A stretch of DNA of 64,000 bases from Tsukamurella sp. PLM1 (GCF_023168325.1 NZ_AP025688.1:372001-436000), one strand, 5' to 3'; shown: positions 47,508-58,197, numbered from the stretch's first letter. A program made the numbers and translations. The notes: generated from the letters alone by a model not told the origin.

Positions 47508-49967
47508 ATGAAACGGAAATCACTGATCCGCACACTGGCGATCATCGCCGGCTTCGTGCTGCTGGTCTGGGCCTTCACGATGGTCGGCGGCAGCAACAAG
47601 GACTACAAGCCGGTCTCCACGGGCGCGGTGATCACGCAGCTCCAGACGGGCAACGTCACCGACGTCCAGATCGACGACCGCGAACAGACCCTGCGGGTGA
47701 CGCTCGAGAAGCCGATCGCCGGCACCGAGGACAAGAAGGTGTTCGCGAAGTACCCCGCGGGCACCTCGCGCGACATCCTCGGCGAGATCCAGGACGCGAA
47801 GACGCCGGACGGCAAGCCGCTCGAGAACTACACGACCAACGTGACCTCGGACTCGCCGATCATCTCGATGCTGCTGTTCACGCTGCTGCCGATCCTGCTG
47901 CTCGTGGGCCTGTTCTTCTTCCTGATGAACCGCATGCAGGGCGGCGGTCGCGGCGGCGTCATGGGCTTCGGCAAGAGCAAGGCCAAACAGCTCACCAAGG
48001 ACATGCCGAAGACCACGTTCGCGGACGTCGCAGGCGCGGATGAGGCGGTCGAGGAGCTCTACGAGATCAAGGACTTCCTGCAGAACCCGGCGCGGTACCA
48101 GGCGCTGGGCGCCAAGATCCCCAAGGGCGTGCTGCTGTTCGGCCCGCCCGGAACGGGTAAGACGCTGCTCGCCCGTGCCGTCGCGGGTGAGGCGGGCGTC
48201 CCCTTCTTCACGATCTCCGGCTCGGATTTCGTCGAGATGTTCGTGGGCGTCGGCGCGTCCCGCGTGCGTGACCTGTTCGAGCAGGCGAAGGAGAACAGCC
48301 CCTGCATCATCTTCGTCGACGAGATCGACGCCGTCGGCCGCCAGCGCGGCGCCGGCCTCGGCGGCGGCCACGATGAGCGCGAGCAGACCCTCAACCAGCT
48401 GCTCGTCGAGATGGACGGCTTCGGCGACCGCCAGGGGATCATCCTGATCGCGGCCACCAACCGGCCCGACATCCTCGATCCGGCGCTGCTGCGCCCGGGA
48501 CGCTTCGACCGGCAGATCCCCGTGTCCAACCCGGACATGGCGGGCCGCAAGGCGATCCTCAACGTGCACGCGCAGGGCAAGCCGCTGGCGCCCGACGCCG
48601 ACCTCGACGGCCTGGCCAAGCGCACGCCCGGCATGTCCGGTGCCGACCTCGCGAACGTCATCAACGAGGCCGCGCTGCTCACCGCGCGCGAGAACGGCTC
48701 CGTCATCACGGCGCCCACGCTCGAGGAGGCCGTGGACCGGGTCGTGGGCGGCCCGCGCCGCAAGAACCGGATCATCTCGGAGCACGAGAAGAAGGTCACC
48801 GCGTACCACGAGGGCGGCCACACGCTCGCCGCCTGGGCGACGGAGGGCCTGGACCCTGTCTACAAGGTCACCGTCCTCGCCCGCGGCCGCACCGGCGGCC
48901 ACGCGCTGGCGGTGCCCGAGAACGACAAGGGCATGTACACCCGTAACGAGATGATCGGCCGGCTGATCTTCGCGATGGGCGGCCGCGCGGCGGAGGAGCT
49001 GGTGTTCGCCGAGCCCACCACGGGCGCGTCGAGCGACATCGACCAGGCGACCAAGATCGCCCGCGCGATGGTTACCGAGTACGGCATGAGCGCTCGGCTC
49101 GGCGCCGTCAAGTACGGCCAGGACGAGGGCGACCCGTTCCTGGGCCGCGGCATGGGCGGCGGCGCGCAGTACTCCGACGCGGTCGCGGCGCAGATCGACG
49201 AGGAGGTGCGCTCGCTCATCGAGGCCGCGCACACCGAGGCGTGGGCCATCCTGACCGAGTACCGCGACGTGCTCGACGTGCTGGCCGGCGAGCTGCTGGA
49301 GAAGGAGACGCTGGTCCGCAAGGACCTCGAGCGCATCTTCGAATCCGTCGAGAAGCGGCCGCGCATCACGCAGTTCGATGATTTCGGCAGCCGGACCCCG
49401 TCGAACAAGCCCCCGATCAAGACGCCCAAGGAGATCGCGATCGAGAAGGGCGAGCCCTGGCCGCCCGTCGACGAGGAGGCGGAGCGCCGCAGGGCCGAGC
49501 AGGAGCAGGCGGCGCTGGCCTCCGCGCAGAACGGTCGGTCCGGGGAGTACGGCCAGAACGGCCAGTGGGGCGTTCCGGCCGGGCAGCAGTGGCCGGTCCC
49601 GGCGGGCGGCGCACCGTCGGGCTACGGGCAGCAGGGCGAGCAGCCCCAGCCCGGCTACGGCCGGCCCGGTTACCAGTGGGGCGGCCAGCAGCAGCCCTAC
49701 CCGGGCCCGCAGTACCCGACCCAGCCCCCGCAGTACGGGCAGCCGGGCCAGCAGGCGCCGGCGGGGAGCCGTCCGGACTACGGTGCCCCGGCCGGCTGGT
49801 CCGCGCCCGGATGGCCTCCGCAGGGCCAGCCGCAACAGGGCCAGTCGCAGCAGGGCCAGCCGCAGCAGCACGGCCAGCCCCCGCAGCCTCAGCAGGGCCA
49901 GGCGCCCCAGACGCCCGGCCAGCAGAGCGGGGAGCAGTCCGGCTCGGCACCGTCGAGTGAGAGCTGA
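47508..49967 (+). CDS. ftsH: ATP-dependent zinc metalloprotease FtsH
   Basis: A membrane-bound AAA+ protease that degrades membrane and regulatory proteins. 819 residues: two membrane helices (10-25 and 118-140) around an outer domain; AAA module with Walker A GPPGTGKT (212-219), Walker [10 protein letters not shown] and SRH; zinc site HEGGH (434-438, usually HEAGH). About 200 C-terminal residues are Gln/Pro/Gly-rich ([15 protein letters not shown]). The ATG at 47508 is followed by KRKS. The folE start overlaps the stop, TGATG. Confidence 0.95.
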   Translation: MKRKSLIRTLAIIAGFVLLVWAFTMVGGSNKDYKPVSTGAVITQLQTGNVTDVQIDDREQTLRVTLEKPIAGTEDKKVFAKYPAGTSRDILGEIQDAKTPDGKPLENYTTNVTSDSPIISMLLFTLLPILLLVGLFFFLMNRMQGGGRGGVMGFGKSKAKQLTKDMPKTTFADVAGADEAVEELYEIKDFLQNPARYQALGAKIPKGVLLFGPPGTGKTLLARAVAGEAGVPFFTISGSDFVEMFVGVGASRVRDLFEQAKENSPCIIFVDEIDAVGRQRGAGLGGGHDEREQTLNQLLVEMDGFGDRQGIILIAATNRPDILDPALLRPGRFDRQIPVSNPDMAGRKAILNVHAQGKPLAPDADLDGLAKRTPGMSGADLANVINEAALLTARENGSVITAPTLEEAVDRVVGGPRRKNRIISEHEKKVTAYHEGGHTLAAWATEGLDPVYKVTVLARGRTGGHALAVPENDKGMYTRNEMIGRLIFAMGGRAAEELVFAEPTTGASSDIDQATKIARAMVTEYGMSARLGAVKYGQDEGDPFLGRGMGGGAQYSDAVAAQIDEEVRSLIEAAHTEAWAILTEYRDVLDVLAGELLEKETLVRKDLERIFESVEKRPRITQFDDFGSRTPSNKPPIKTPKEIAIEKGEPWPPVDEEAERRRAEQEQAALASAQNGRSGEYGQNGQWGVPAGQQWPVPAGGAPSGYGQQGEQPQPGYGRPGYQWGGQQQPYPGPQYPTQPPQYGQPGQQAPAGSRPDYGAPAGWSAPGWPPQGQPQQGQSQQGQPQQHGQPPQPQQGQAPQTPGQQSGEQSGSAPSSES

Positions 49968-50563
49968 TGGCGCACGGAGACGGGGCCGCGATCGCCCCGT
50001 TCGATCACGAGCGCGCGGTCGCGGCCGTGCGTGAGTTGCTCGCCGCCGTCGGCGAGGACACCGAGCGCGAGGGCCTGCAGAAGACGCCCGAGCGCGTCGC
50101 GCGGGCGTTCGCGGAGGTCTTCGGCGGGCTGCATGTCGACCCGGACGAGGTGCTGGACACCACGTTCGGGGAGGACCACGACGAGCTGGTGCTGGTCAAG
50201 GACATCCCGATGTACTCCACCTGCGAGCACCACCTGGTCTCGTTCCACGGCGTCGCGCACGTCGGCTACCTGCCGGGCGAGAGCGGGCGGGTGACCGGGT
50301 TGAGCAAGCTGGCGCGGGTCGTGGACCTGTACGCCAAGCGTCCCCAGGTGCAGGAGCGGCTCACGGCGCAGATCGCCGACGCACTGGTCCGCAAGCTCGA
50401 TCCGCGCGGCGTGATCGTGGTGATCGAGGCCGAGCACCTGTGCATGGCGATGCGCGGCATCCGCAAGCCGGGCGCGAGCACCACCACCTCCGCGGTGCGG
50501 GGCGCGTTCAAAGACAGTGCGACCTCGCGCGCCGAGGCGCTCGAGCTGATCCTGCGCCGGTGA
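49967..50563 (+). CDS. folE: GTP cyclohydrolase I
   Basis: First step of folate synthesis: GTP to 7,8-dihydroneopterin triphosphate. 198 residues. Zinc ligands are in STCEHHLV and [11 protein letters not shown]. It is the first of a four-gene fol cluster downstream of ftsH, as in M. tuberculosis Rv3606c-3610c. The ATG overlaps the ftsH stop. Confidence 0.96.
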   Translation: MAHGDGAAIAPFDHERAVAAVRELLAAVGEDTEREGLQKTPERVARAFAEVFGGLHVDPDEVLDTTFGEDHDELVLVKDIPMYSTCEHHLVSFHGVAHVGYLPGESGRVTGLSKLARVVDLYAKRPQVQERLTAQIADALVRKLDPRGVIVVIEAEHLCMAMRGIRKPGASTTTSAVRGAFKDSATSRAEALELILRR

Positions 50564-51429
50564 CCGGGGCGTCGGGGCGCACGCTCATCATGGGCGTCGT
50601 GAACGTCACCGCTGACTCGTTCTCCGACGGCGGGCGATACCTGGAGCCGGGCGCGGCCGTCGCCCGGGCCCGGGAGCTCGTCGCCGACGGGGCGGCGATC
50701 GTCGACGTGGGCGGCGAGTCCACCCGTCCCGGCGCGCACCGCGTGCCCGCGGAACTCGAGCGCGACCGCGTGGTCCCCGTGATCTCCGCGCTCGCGGAGG
50801 AGGGGATCGCGGTCTCGGTCGACACCATGCGTGCGTCCGTCGCCGCCGCGGCGCTCGCTGCGGGCGCCGCGATCGTCAACGACGTCTCCGGCGGCCGCGC
50901 CGACCCGGGAATGACGACGGTGGTCGCCGACTCGACGGCCCCATGGATCCTCATGCACTGGCGGCCCGCGCAGGGCGCGCCCGGCCCCGCCTGGGCCGAT
51001 ATCCACCATGAGATCACCGACTACGACGACGTGGTCCTCCAGGTGCGTGACGAACTGCTGCACCAGGCCGACGCCGCGATCGCGGCGGGCATCGCGCCCG
51101 AGCGCATCGTGCTGGACCCGGGCCTCGGGTTCGCCAAGAACGCGGACCACAACTGGGCGCTGCTGCATCGGCTCGACGTGTTGCAGGACACCGGATTCCG
51201 GGTGCTGGTGGGCGCCTCGCGCAAGCGCTTCCTCGGCGAACTGCTCGGCGGCCGCGAGCCCGCCGGCCGCGAGGTCGCCACGGCGGCGGTGTCGGCGCTC
51301 GCCGCGCAGGCCGGAGTGTGGGGCGTCCGGGTGCACGACGTGCGGTCGACCGCGGACGCGATCGCCGTGACCGCCGCCTGGCAGCGCGGCGCCGCCCCGA
51401 CCACGACTGCGACCCAGGACGGAGCCTGA
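50560..51429 (+). CDS. folP: Dihydropteroate synthase
   Basis: Joins the pterin pyrophosphate with p-aminobenzoate; the sulfonamide target. 289 residues. Signatures [36 protein letters not shown] and [10 protein letters not shown]. The GTG start overlaps folE by GTGA. folB follows by one base. Confidence 0.96.
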   Translation: MTGASGRTLIMGVVNVTADSFSDGGRYLEPGAAVARARELVADGAAIVDVGGESTRPGAHRVPAELERDRVVPVISALAEEGIAVSVDTMRASVAAAALAAGAAIVNDVSGGRADPGMTTVVADSTAPWILMHWRPAQGAPGPAWADIHHEITDYDDVVLQVRDELLHQADAAIAAGIAPERIVLDPGLGFAKNADHNWALLHRLDVLQDTGFRVLVGASRKRFLGELLGGREPAGREVATAAVSALAAQAGVWGVRVHDVRSTADAIAVTAAWQRGAAPTTTATQDGA

Positions 51430-51430
51430 C

Positions 51431-51811
51431 ATGGCGGACCGGATCGAACTGAAGGGCCTGCGGGTGCGCGGCCACCACGGCGTCTTCGAACACGAACGCC
51501 GCGACGGCCAGGAGTTCGTCGTCGACCTGGTGCTGTGGGTCGACTCGCGGCCCGCGGCGGCCTCCGACGACTTGAACGACACCGTCGATTACGGCGCGCT
51601 CGCCCAGCGGGCGCACGACATCATCGCGGGCGAGCCGCGCAACCTCATCGAGACGGTGGCCGCGGAGATCGCCGACGACATCGCCGCTGACGAGAAGGTG
51701 TACGCCGTCGAGGTCACCGTGCACAAGCCGGCGGCGCCGATTCCGTTGACCTTCGCGGACGTCGCGGTGATCGCCCGGCGCTCGAGGTCCGGCGCGCGGA
51801 GCACGCCGTGA
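51431..51811 (+). CDS. folB: Dihydroneopterin aldolase
   Basis: Converts dihydroneopterin to 6-hydroxymethyl-dihydropterin. 126 residues with [19 protein letters not shown] and [13 protein letters not shown]. The folK start overlaps its end by four bases. Confidence 0.95.
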   Translation: MADRIELKGLRVRGHHGVFEHERRDGQEFVVDLVLWVDSRPAAASDDLNDTVDYGALAQRAHDIIAGEPRNLIETVAAEIADDIAADEKVYAVEVTVHKPAAPIPLTFADVAVIARRSRSGARSTP

Positions 51812-52295
51812 CCAGGGCCGTACTGTCGTTCGGCGCGAACCTGGGGGACGCGGCGGGAACACTCCGCACCGCGGTCGACGCCCTCGGCCCGGCCCTGGTG
51901 CGCTCCTCGGCGTTGTTCCGGACGCCGCCCTGGGGCGGGGTGGAACAGGACGACTTCGTCAACGCGACGGTGCTGGCCGACGACCCCGGCCGGGACGCGG
52001 CCGGGTGGCTCACGTTCTGCCGCGAGCAGGAGGCGGCGGCGCAGCGCGTCCGCGATGTCCGCTGGGGCCCGCGCACCCTGGACGTCGACGTGATCGCGGT
52101 CTGGGACGGCGATCGGCCCGTCCGGTCCGGCGATCCTGAACTCACCCTGCCGCACCGCGCGCGCACCAGCGCGCGTTCGTGCTGGTCCCGTGGCTCGACG
52201 CCGACCCGTCGGCGCAGCTGCCGGGGCACGGCGCCGTCGACGCATTGCTCGGTGACCTGCCGGCCGGGGAGGTCGCGGCGGTGACGCGGCTGTGA
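51808..52295 (+). CDS. folK: 6-hydroxymethyl-dihydropterin pyrophosphokinase, frameshifted
   Basis: Adds pyrophosphate to the pterin alcohol. [12 protein letters not shown] at the N-terminus and [17 protein letters not shown] are typical. One C is lost near 52155, before [14 protein letters not shown]; repair gives 162 residues and the stop at 52295. The break is in an essential pathway gene. GTG start. Confidence 0.92.
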
Positions 52296-52816
52296 GCGGG
52301 GCCGAGCGCGGCCCGGGGCCGGAGGAACCGGGAGGGCCGACGGTCCGCGCGACGGGCTGGGTCGAGCTCGTCGCGATCGCCGTGGGTATCGGCATCGGCG
52401 TGTACCTCATCGCCGCCAACGTGGTCGCGCCGATCATCCCGATCTGGGCCGGAGCCCTGCTCTACGGCATCGCCGCGGCCGACCTGTACATCGCGCAGCT
52501 CGTGCGGTCGCGGCTGGGCAGCGGCGACGTGGGGCTGGGGCCCGGACGGATTCATCCGATCGCGGTGGCGCGCGCGGTCGCGCTGGCGAAGGCGTCCGCG
52601 TACCTCGGGGCAGTGGCGCTCGGATTCTTCGGCGGCACCCTGACCTTCCTCTACACGCTGGGCAACGATCTGGACGCCGCGCGCGCGGATCGTCCGGGCG
52701 CGTGGATCGGGCTGGTGGGCGCGGCCCTCCTCCTCGCTGCGGCGCTGTGGCTGGAACGTTGCTGTCGCACCCCCGACGATCCCGAGGAACAGCCGGCCGA
52801 CACCTCGCCAGCCTGA
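52292..52816 (+). CDS. DUF3180 membrane protein (Rv3605c-like)
   Basis: 174 residues, about four membrane helices (ELVAIAVGIGIGVYLIAANV, IWAGALLYGIAAADLYIA, AYLGAVALGFFGGTLTFLY, WIGLVGAALLLAAALWL). This is the conserved actinobacterial DUF3180 gene that always follows folK. The function is unknown. It overlaps folK by four bases. Confidence 0.85.
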   Translation: MSGAERGPGPEEPGGPTVRATGWVELVAIAVGIGIGVYLIAANVVAPIIPIWAGALLYGIAAADLYIAQLVRSRLGSGDVGLGPGRIHPIAVARAVALAKASAYLGAVALGFFGGTLTFLYTLGNDLDAARADRPGAWIGLVGAALLLAAALWLERCCRTPDDPEEQPADTSPA

Positions 52817-52852
52817 GCACCTCGATCGGAGGTGAACGGTAAGGTCACGGTC

Positions 52853-54055
52853 ATGACGCAACCCACGATCCCGAATTCACGGAAGCGTGTCCCGCGCCGG
52901 TCGAGCGGCGGCGCCGGTCAGTGGATGCTGGGCGTGGTGATCGTGCTCGCCGTAGCGGGTACGGGTATGTGGGTGTTCTCGGACGATCGCAGGTGGGGCC
53001 TGGTGGCGCTGATCCTGCTGGTGTGGGGCCTGGTGATCGCGGCGTTCCTGATCGCGCGGTACACCCGCGACCTGCGCGCGGCGGAGTCCAAGGAGAGCGG
53101 CCTCAAGACCGTCTACGAGCTGCAGCTCGAGCGCGAGATCAGCGCCCGCCGCGAGTACGAGCTCCAGGTGGAGCGCGACATCCGCGCGGAGGTCCGCGAC
53201 GAGGCGAACGAGGAACTGACCGCCCTCAAGTCCGAGGTGCTCGCGCTGCGCGCCAACCTCGAGGAACTGCTGGGTCGCGATCTGGGGCCGTCCTACTCCG
53301 AGCTGTACGCCGCGGCCGAGCAGCGCGCGATCGACGCGCAGCGCGCCAAGGCCGACTTCGTGGCCGACGACCAGTTCCGCGCGCAGCAGGACTTCGCCCG
53401 GGTTCCCGACCAGAGCTCCGAGGTGGACGACTACTACGGCGCCGCCTCGGTCGCCGAGGAGCCCGACGTCACGGTCCCGGAGGCGACGGTGCCAGCCGGC
53501 CCGGGCGCGGTGCCCGCCACCGCCCCCGCCGCGGCGCCCGGCGGGCCCGGAACGGCACCCGCCGGGTCGGGGCAGGACGAGTCGCCGACCACGGTGTTCC
53601 ACGTGGTCACCGACGTGCCGCCCGCGCCTGCGGAGCCGGCGGGTCCCGACGCGCAACCGGTCGACGTCGAGCACGTGGACGCCGCACAGCTGGACACCGG
53701 GGCCGATGAGCCGTTCGTCCCGATGGCGCCGCAGTCGGGTTACCGCCCGCCGTTCCCGCCGCGGCGGTACACCGCGGACGCGCCGCAGCAGCAGTATTCG
53801 CAGTTCCAGCAGTACTCGCCGCAGCAGGCCGCACCGCAGCAAGCGCCAGAGGACCAGCCGCGCCAGCAGTACGCACCGGGCCGCGTCGAGCCCGAGGCGC
53901 CGTCGCAGCAGCAGCAGCCGCAGGCGCAGCCCGACCAGCACGAGCACGTCGCCGGGCAACACACGTCCGGCAACACCGTCGCCGATCTGATCGCCCGGAT
54001 GAACGCCGACACCGAGCGCACCCAGGGCGGCGGCCGGCGCCGCAAGCCGGAATGA
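52853..54055 (+). CDS. DUF6779-like membrane protein with Pro/Gln-rich tail (Rv3604c-like)
   Basis: 400 residues: two membrane helices at the N-terminus (WMLGVVIVLAVAGTGMWVF, WGLVALILLVWGLVIAAFL), a charged coiled coil (about 80-150, LQLEREISARREYELQVER), then a long Ala/Pro/Gln-rich disordered tail. By position it matches Rv3604c. Role unknown; a cell-envelope scaffold is a guess. The start is ATG 52853; GTG 52832 is possible. Confidence 0.75.
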   Translation: MTQPTIPNSRKRVPRRSSGGAGQWMLGVVIVLAVAGTGMWVFSDDRRWGLVALILLVWGLVIAAFLIARYTRDLRAAESKESGLKTVYELQLEREISARREYELQVERDIRAEVRDEANEELTALKSEVLALRANLEELLGRDLGPSYSELYAAAEQRAIDAQRAKADFVADDQFRAQQDFARVPDQSSEVDDYYGAASVAEEPDVTVPEATVPAGPGAVPATAPAAAPGGPGTAPAGSGQDESPTTVFHVVTDVPPAPAEPAGPDAQPVDVEHVDAAQLDTGADEPFVPMAPQSGYRPPFPPRRYTADAPQQQYSQFQQYSPQQAAPQQAPEDQPRQQYAPGRVEPEAPSQQQQPQAQPDQHEHVAGQHTSGNTVADLIARMNADTERTQGGGRRRKPE

Positions 54056-54075
54056 TGATCTAGCTCACACAGCAT

Positions 54076-54098
54076 TGCCCGCGCGGGCGGCGCGGGCA
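54076..54098 (+). terminator. Terminator candidate after the DUF6779-like gene
   Basis: Perfect 9-bp arms (54076-54084 with 54090-54098) with a 5-base loop, 21 bases after the stop. There is no T tract. Confidence 0.5.
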
Positions 54099-54166
54099 TA
54101 GCCTTCGGGGAGAAGTCTGGTACCCGCGCGGCGGGACTGGAACGACCCCCCTGGAGGCGCACGCCC

Positions 54167-55127
54167 ATGCCCGAGTTCTCGGACTCGCAGAGCCGACTCG
54201 ATCCGCTCGCGGGCATCCCCAATCCCCACGCCGGCCCGGCTGTCGGTCGGCGTCATCTCCGCCGGCCGCGTCGGCACCGCGCTGGGCGCGGCCCTCGAGA
54301 ACGTCGGCCATATCGTGACGGCGGTGGCGGCACCGTCGAACCGCTCGCGCGAGCGCGCCGCGCGCCGCCTGCCCGAGGCGGCCGTGGCGGCACCGTCCGA
54401 CATCGCCGAGAAGGCCGAGCTCCTGATCCTGGCCGTGCCGGACACCGAACTCCCCGAGCTGGTCGACGAGCTGGTAGCCCGCAGTAACCCGTCCGCGATC
54501 GTGCTGCACACGTCCGGCGCGCTGGGCGTGGGGGTGCTCGCTCCGCTCGCGCGTCTCGGCTGCACCACCATCGCGTTCCATCCCGCCATGACTTTCGTCG
54601 ACGACGCCGACGACACCGCCCGCCTGCGGTCCTGCTGCATCGGGATCACCGCGGTCGACGAGGTGGGGCACGCGGTCGGGCAGGCGCTCGCCCTCGAGCT
54701 GGGCGCGGAGCCGGTGCGGGTCCCCGAGTCGGCCCGCCCGCTGTACCACGCCGCGCTCGCGCACGGAGCGAATCATCTTGTCGCGCTGGTCGACGATGCC
54801 GTCGTCGCGTTGCGCGCGGCGCTCGCGGGAGGCGCCGGGCTGGACACCGTGGGCGGACCGTCGGACGGGCTGGCCGAGCGCGTGCTCGCGCCGCTGGCCC
54901 GTGCGGCCCTGGACAACGCCCTGGCCCGCGGCCCCGCCGCGCTGACCGGCCCGGCCGCCCGCGGCGACGCGGGCGCGGTGGCGCGGCACGTGGCCGCGCT
55001 CGGCACCGTGGACCCGGTCGCCGGCCCCCTCATCGCAGATGCGTACCGCGCCCAATCCCGGCGCGTGGCAGCCCAATCCGGAACCTCGGCCATGATCGAC
55101 CCCGTCCTCGAGAAGGAAGACCGATGA
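54167..55127 (+). CDS. Rossmann-fold DUF2520 protein (Rv3603c-like), frame-altered near the start
   Basis: About 320 residues. The N-terminal dinucleotide-binding motif [17 protein letters not shown], later [10 protein letters not shown], and an all-alpha C-terminal domain mark the DUF2520 family, which resembles ketopantoate or pyrroline-carboxylate reductases. Next to panC it may act in pantothenate synthesis (inference). The ATG at 54167 is in another frame from the body; the change lies in 54228-54240 and equals one extra or two missing bases. Its ATGA end overlaps panC. Confidence 0.8.
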
Positions 55128-56056
55128 GCGCACCCACCCGTCCGTACACCCCCGGCCAGCTGACCGTGCACCACGATCCGGCGCAGCTGACCAAGGTGAC
55201 CTCGGCCCTGAAGTCGACCGGCCGGCAGATTGCCTTCGTCCCCACGATGGGCGCGCTGCACGCCGGGCATTTGGAGCTGGTACACGCGGCCAAGCTGAAC
55301 GGCGCCGTCGTCGTGGTGTCGATCTTCGTGAACCCCTTGCAGTTCGGTGCGGGGGAGGATCTGGACGCGTACCCGCGCACCCTGGACGCGGACGTGGAGA
55401 AGCTGCGCGCCGCGGGCGTGGAGCTGGTGTTCGCGCCGTCGGCGGTCGAGATGTACCCGAACGGGCCGCGCACCACCGTCCAGCCCGGCCCGGCGGGCCT
55501 GGGCCTCGAGGCGGACAGCCGGCCGACGCATTTCGCGGGCATGCTGACCGTGGTGAACAAGCTCCTGAACATCGTGCGGCCGCACACCGCGTACTTCGGC
55601 GAGAAGGATTACCAGCAGCTGGTTCTCGTGCGGCAGATGGTGACGGACTTCAACATGGACGTGAAGATCGTCGGCGTCCCGACGGTCCGCGAGGCCGACG
55701 GCCTGGCCATGAGCTCGCGCAACGTGTACCTGTCGGAGGACGAGCGGGAGGCCGCGACAGCGCTTTCCGCCGCGCTGCTCGCCGGCGCGTACGCCGCGCA
55801 GGGCGGCGAGTCCGCGATCCTCGCGGCCGCCAACGAGGTCCTCGCCTCGCGGCCGGAGATCGACGTGCAGTATCTGGAGCTGCGCGCGCCCGACCTGGGC
55901 GTCGCGCCGGAGAAGGGCGACGGTCGACTGCTCGTCGCCGCGAAGGTCGGCGCCACACGCCTGCTGGACAACGTGGGCATCGCGATCGGTACCGGATTCC
56001 TGGAGGAGCCGGGAGCGGAGCGAGCGGACCGGATCGAAGCAGTGGAGGCCGAATAA
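55124..56056 (+). CDS. panC: Pantothenate synthetase
   Basis: Joins pantoate and beta-alanine using ATP. 310 residues; the HIGH-like motif TMGALHAGH, then IFVNPLQFG and [15 protein letters not shown] are typical. The ATG overlaps the DUF2520 gene, and panD begins on its stop (TAATG), so pantothenate genes are coupled. Confidence 0.96.
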   Translation: MSAPTRPYTPGQLTVHHDPAQLTKVTSALKSTGRQIAFVPTMGALHAGHLELVHAAKLNGAVVVVSIFVNPLQFGAGEDLDAYPRTLDADVEKLRAAGVELVFAPSAVEMYPNGPRTTVQPGPAGLGLEADSRPTHFAGMLTVVNKLLNIVRPHTAYFGEKDYQQLVLVRQMVTDFNMDVKIVGVPTVREADGLAMSSRNVYLSEDEREAATALSAALLAGAYAAQGGESAILAAANEVLASRPEIDVQYLELRAPDLGVAPEKGDGRLLVAAKVGATRLLDNVGIAIGTGFLEEPGAERADRIEAVEAE

Positions 56057-56463
56057 TGCTGCGCACGATGATGACCAGCAAGATCCACCGCGCCACCGTG
56101 ACGGAGGCGAACCTGCACTACGTGGGTTCGGTCACCGTCGACGCCGACCTGCTCGACGCGGCGAACCTGTTGGAGGGTGAGCAGGTCGCGATCGTCGACG
56201 TGACCAACGGTGCCCGCCTCGAGACGTACACCATCGCCGGCGAGCGGGGCAGCGGCGTTATCGGGATCAACGGCGCCGCAGCGCATCTGGTGAATCCGGG
56301 CGACATCGTGATCCTCATCGCCTACGGCCAGCTGAACGAGGAGGAGCTGAGGACCTACGCGCCGAACGTGGTGTTCGTGGACTCCGACAACAAGCCCGTC
56401 GAGCTGACCGCCGACGCGGCGCACGTCCCGGACGGGTTCGGCCTGGTCACCGGCAGGATCTGA
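56056..56463 (+). CDS. panD: Aspartate 1-decarboxylase
   Basis: Makes beta-alanine from aspartate; pyruvoyl enzyme. The self-cleavage site is Gly24-Ser25 in [13 protein letters not shown]. 135 residues. The translated start is TAATG-coupled to panC, and coaX starts in its stop (TGATG). Confidence 0.96.
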   Translation: MLRTMMTSKIHRATVTEANLHYVGSVTVDADLLDAANLLEGEQVAIVDVTNGARLETYTIAGERGSGVIGINGAAAHLVNPGDIVILIAYGQLNEEELRTYAPNVVFVDSDNKPVELTADAAHVPDGFGLVTGRI

Positions 56464-57305
56464 TGCTGCTGGCGATCGACGCCGGCAACACGTCGGTCAC
56501 GGTGGGGCTGTTCGCCTCCGCTGCGTCCGAGGAGCTGGTGGGCACGTGGCGCCTGCGCAGCGACGCCCGCATGACCTCCGACGAGCTGGCTCTGATCATC
56601 CGGGGGTTCCTCGCCGACGCCGGCGCGGCGCCCGCGGACGTGACCGGGATCAGCGCCCTGTCGACGGTGCCGGAGTTGCTCCGGTCGATCCGCGCCCTCG
56701 CGCCGCGCTACTTCGACGGTGCGGTCCACGTGATCTTGGAGCCCGGCGTGAAGACCGGGGTGCCCCTGCTGGTGGACAACCCGCGCGAGGTGGGGACGGA
56801 CCGGGTCGCGAACGCGGCCGGCGCGTACGAACTGTTCGGCCGCGCCGAGGGTGCGCCGTGCATTGTCATCGATTTCGGCACCTCCACGCGCGTGGACGTG
56901 GTGAGCGAGCGCGGCGAGTTCCTGGGCGGCGCGATCGCCGCGGGCGTGGGGAGCGCGCTCGACGCGCTCGCGGAGCGGACGGTGGCCCTGCGCCGCGTCG
57001 AGCTGACGCCGCCGCGGTCGGTGGTGGGGAAGAACACCGTCGAGGCGCTCCAGTCCGGCATCCTGTACGGCTTCGCGGGCATGGTCGACACGCTCGTGGA
57101 GCGGGCGCTGGACGTGGTGCCGGGGGCGCTCGTGATCGCCACCGGCGGGTACGACGGGGTGGTCACCGAATGTCGCACCGTCGGGCACCGTCGGGAGGAC
57201 CTGACGCTGCAGGGCTTGCGCGCGGTGTACCTGCGGGAGGTCGCGAACCGCGCGCAGCGCGAGCGCAAGGCGGACCGCCGCGTGCCGAATTCGCCTCATC
57301 GATGA
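56463..57305 (+). CDS. coaX: Type III pantothenate kinase
   Basis: First step of CoA synthesis. 280 residues, ASKHA fold: AIDAGNTSVTVGLF (P-loop-like Asp), VDNPREVGTDRVANA, DFGTSTRVDVV and ATGGYDGVV. The last of the panC-panD-coaX block. Confidence 0.94.
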   Translation: MLLAIDAGNTSVTVGLFASAASEELVGTWRLRSDARMTSDELALIIRGFLADAGAAPADVTGISALSTVPELLRSIRALAPRYFDGAVHVILEPGVKTGVPLLVDNPREVGTDRVANAAGAYELFGRAEGAPCIVIDFGTSTRVDVVSERGEFLGGAIAAGVGSALDALAERTVALRRVELTPPRSVVGKNTVEALQSGILYGFAGMVDTLVERALDVVPGALVIATGGYDGVVTECRTVGHRREDLTLQGLRAVYLREVANRAQRERKADRRVPNSPHR

Positions 57306-57314
57306 TTCGAACCC

Positions 57315-57344
57315 TTGCCGGTGGCCGCGGTGGGCTGCTAGTTT
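57315..57344 (+). promoter_or_regulatory. Promoter of the Cys leader-rhodanese transcript
   Basis: TTGCCG (57315-57320) and TAGTTT (57339-57344) are 18 bases apart. The -10 ends 7 bases before the leader ATG, so the mRNA is predicted to be leaderless. Confidence 0.6.
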
Positions 57345-57351
57345 CACTGCC

Positions 57352-57396
57352 ATGAGCCAGGTGCGCAGCTGCATGGAGTGTTGTCGGGTCCGCTAG
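57352..57396 (+). CDS. Cys-rich leader peptide (14 aa), cysteine attenuator candidate
   Basis: MSQVRSCMECCRVR has three Cys, two adjacent. Leaderless poly-Cys short ORFs upstream of sulfur genes act as cysteine-responsive attenuators in mycobacteria (published family). Here it lies 69 bases upstream of a rhodanese-like gene and after a good -10. Cys-tRNA shortage would stall the ribosome at the Cys codons and presumably relieve attenuation. Confidence 0.7.
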   Translation: MSQVRSCMECCRVR

Positions 57397-57465
57397 GAAC
57401 CCGGCCCCCTTTCGCTGCCCGGACGCGTATCGACACGCGCTCCGCCTCCCTCCTGGAGAACCTCG

Positions 57466-57840
57466 ATGCACCCCGTGCACTTCACCCCCGCCGCAGGTCA
57501 GATCGTCGTCGACGTCCGTGTCCAGGCCGAACGCAACCGCGACGGCATCCTTCCCGGCGCCGTGGCGCTGGACGCGGCCGCCGTCGCCGCGCGCCTCGTC
57601 CCCGGTCTGCCCACCAGCCTGGCCGCGGCGGGTCCCGACGCGCAGTGGCTGCTGGTGAGCAGCAACGGCGCGACCGCTGCCGCCATCGCCACCCGATTGC
57701 GTGATCGCGGGGTTCAGGCGTCGTCGGTCGACGGCGGCTTCCGCGCCCTGGCCCTCGGTCTCGCACCCGGCGCCGGCGTGGATTCCGGATCGGCGTCCTA
57801 CCGGCGGGCCGTGGAGCAGTTCGCCGCCCACGAGGCCTGA
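57466..57840 (+). CDS. Rhodanese-like protein
   Basis: 124 residues; the single rhodanese fold shows IVVDVRVQAERNRDGILPGA. The active-site loop reads LLVSSNGATAAAIA, where the usual catalytic Cys is replaced by Ser, so sulfurtransferase activity is doubtful. The upstream Cys leader peptide ties it to sulfur metabolism. Its likely start is ATG 57466, with GGAG 8 bases upstream. Confidence 0.75.
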   Translation: MHPVHFTPAAGQIVVDVRVQAERNRDGILPGAVALDAAAVAARLVPGLPTSLAAAGPDAQWLLVSSNGATAAAIATRLRDRGVQASSVDGGFRALALGLAPGAGVDSGSASYRRAVEQFAAHEA

Positions 57841-58197
57841 GCCTCTCGAGGCGGCGGATGCGGCGGCGGATGCGGCGGCGGTCCGCCGCGCACCGCGGCT
57901 CCCTCCGGCGCACCGTCGCGCCTCCGGACCCGCTTCATCCCGCACCACCGCGGCCCGGCTCCCTGCTGCGGGCTGGTGTCCCCGGGGTGACCTGGTGGTG
58001 CGCTCCCTGGTGGGAGCTGGTGCCCCCGGGGCGATGTGGTGTCCCACCAGCTGCAGTCGGGGGGACGCCGGATCGAGTGGGGGACGCCGGCTCCCAGTAG
58101 GGAGCGGGAACCCGAGCGGAGCGAGGGCGCTCAGCACAGCGGGGAACGAATCGAGGGCGAGCGACGCACCGTCGGGCCCGGGACGTGCGCCGGTAGA
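57841..58197 (+). other. G-rich intergenic region upstream of lysS
   Basis: 357 bases with no convincing gene. It holds GGCGGATGC tandem units near 57855 and an imperfect direct repeat of GCTGGTGTCCCCGGGG-like units near 57974 and 58016. An AGCTGGTG/CACCAGCT inverted repeat could form a terminator. A TAGAAT -10 element is at 58194-58199. Confidence 0.5.

Noticed and set aside
47520..49871. A 783-residue minus-strand open frame opposite ftsH
   Set aside because: Leu/Arg/Val-rich antisense of ftsH codons, no motif or ribosome site.
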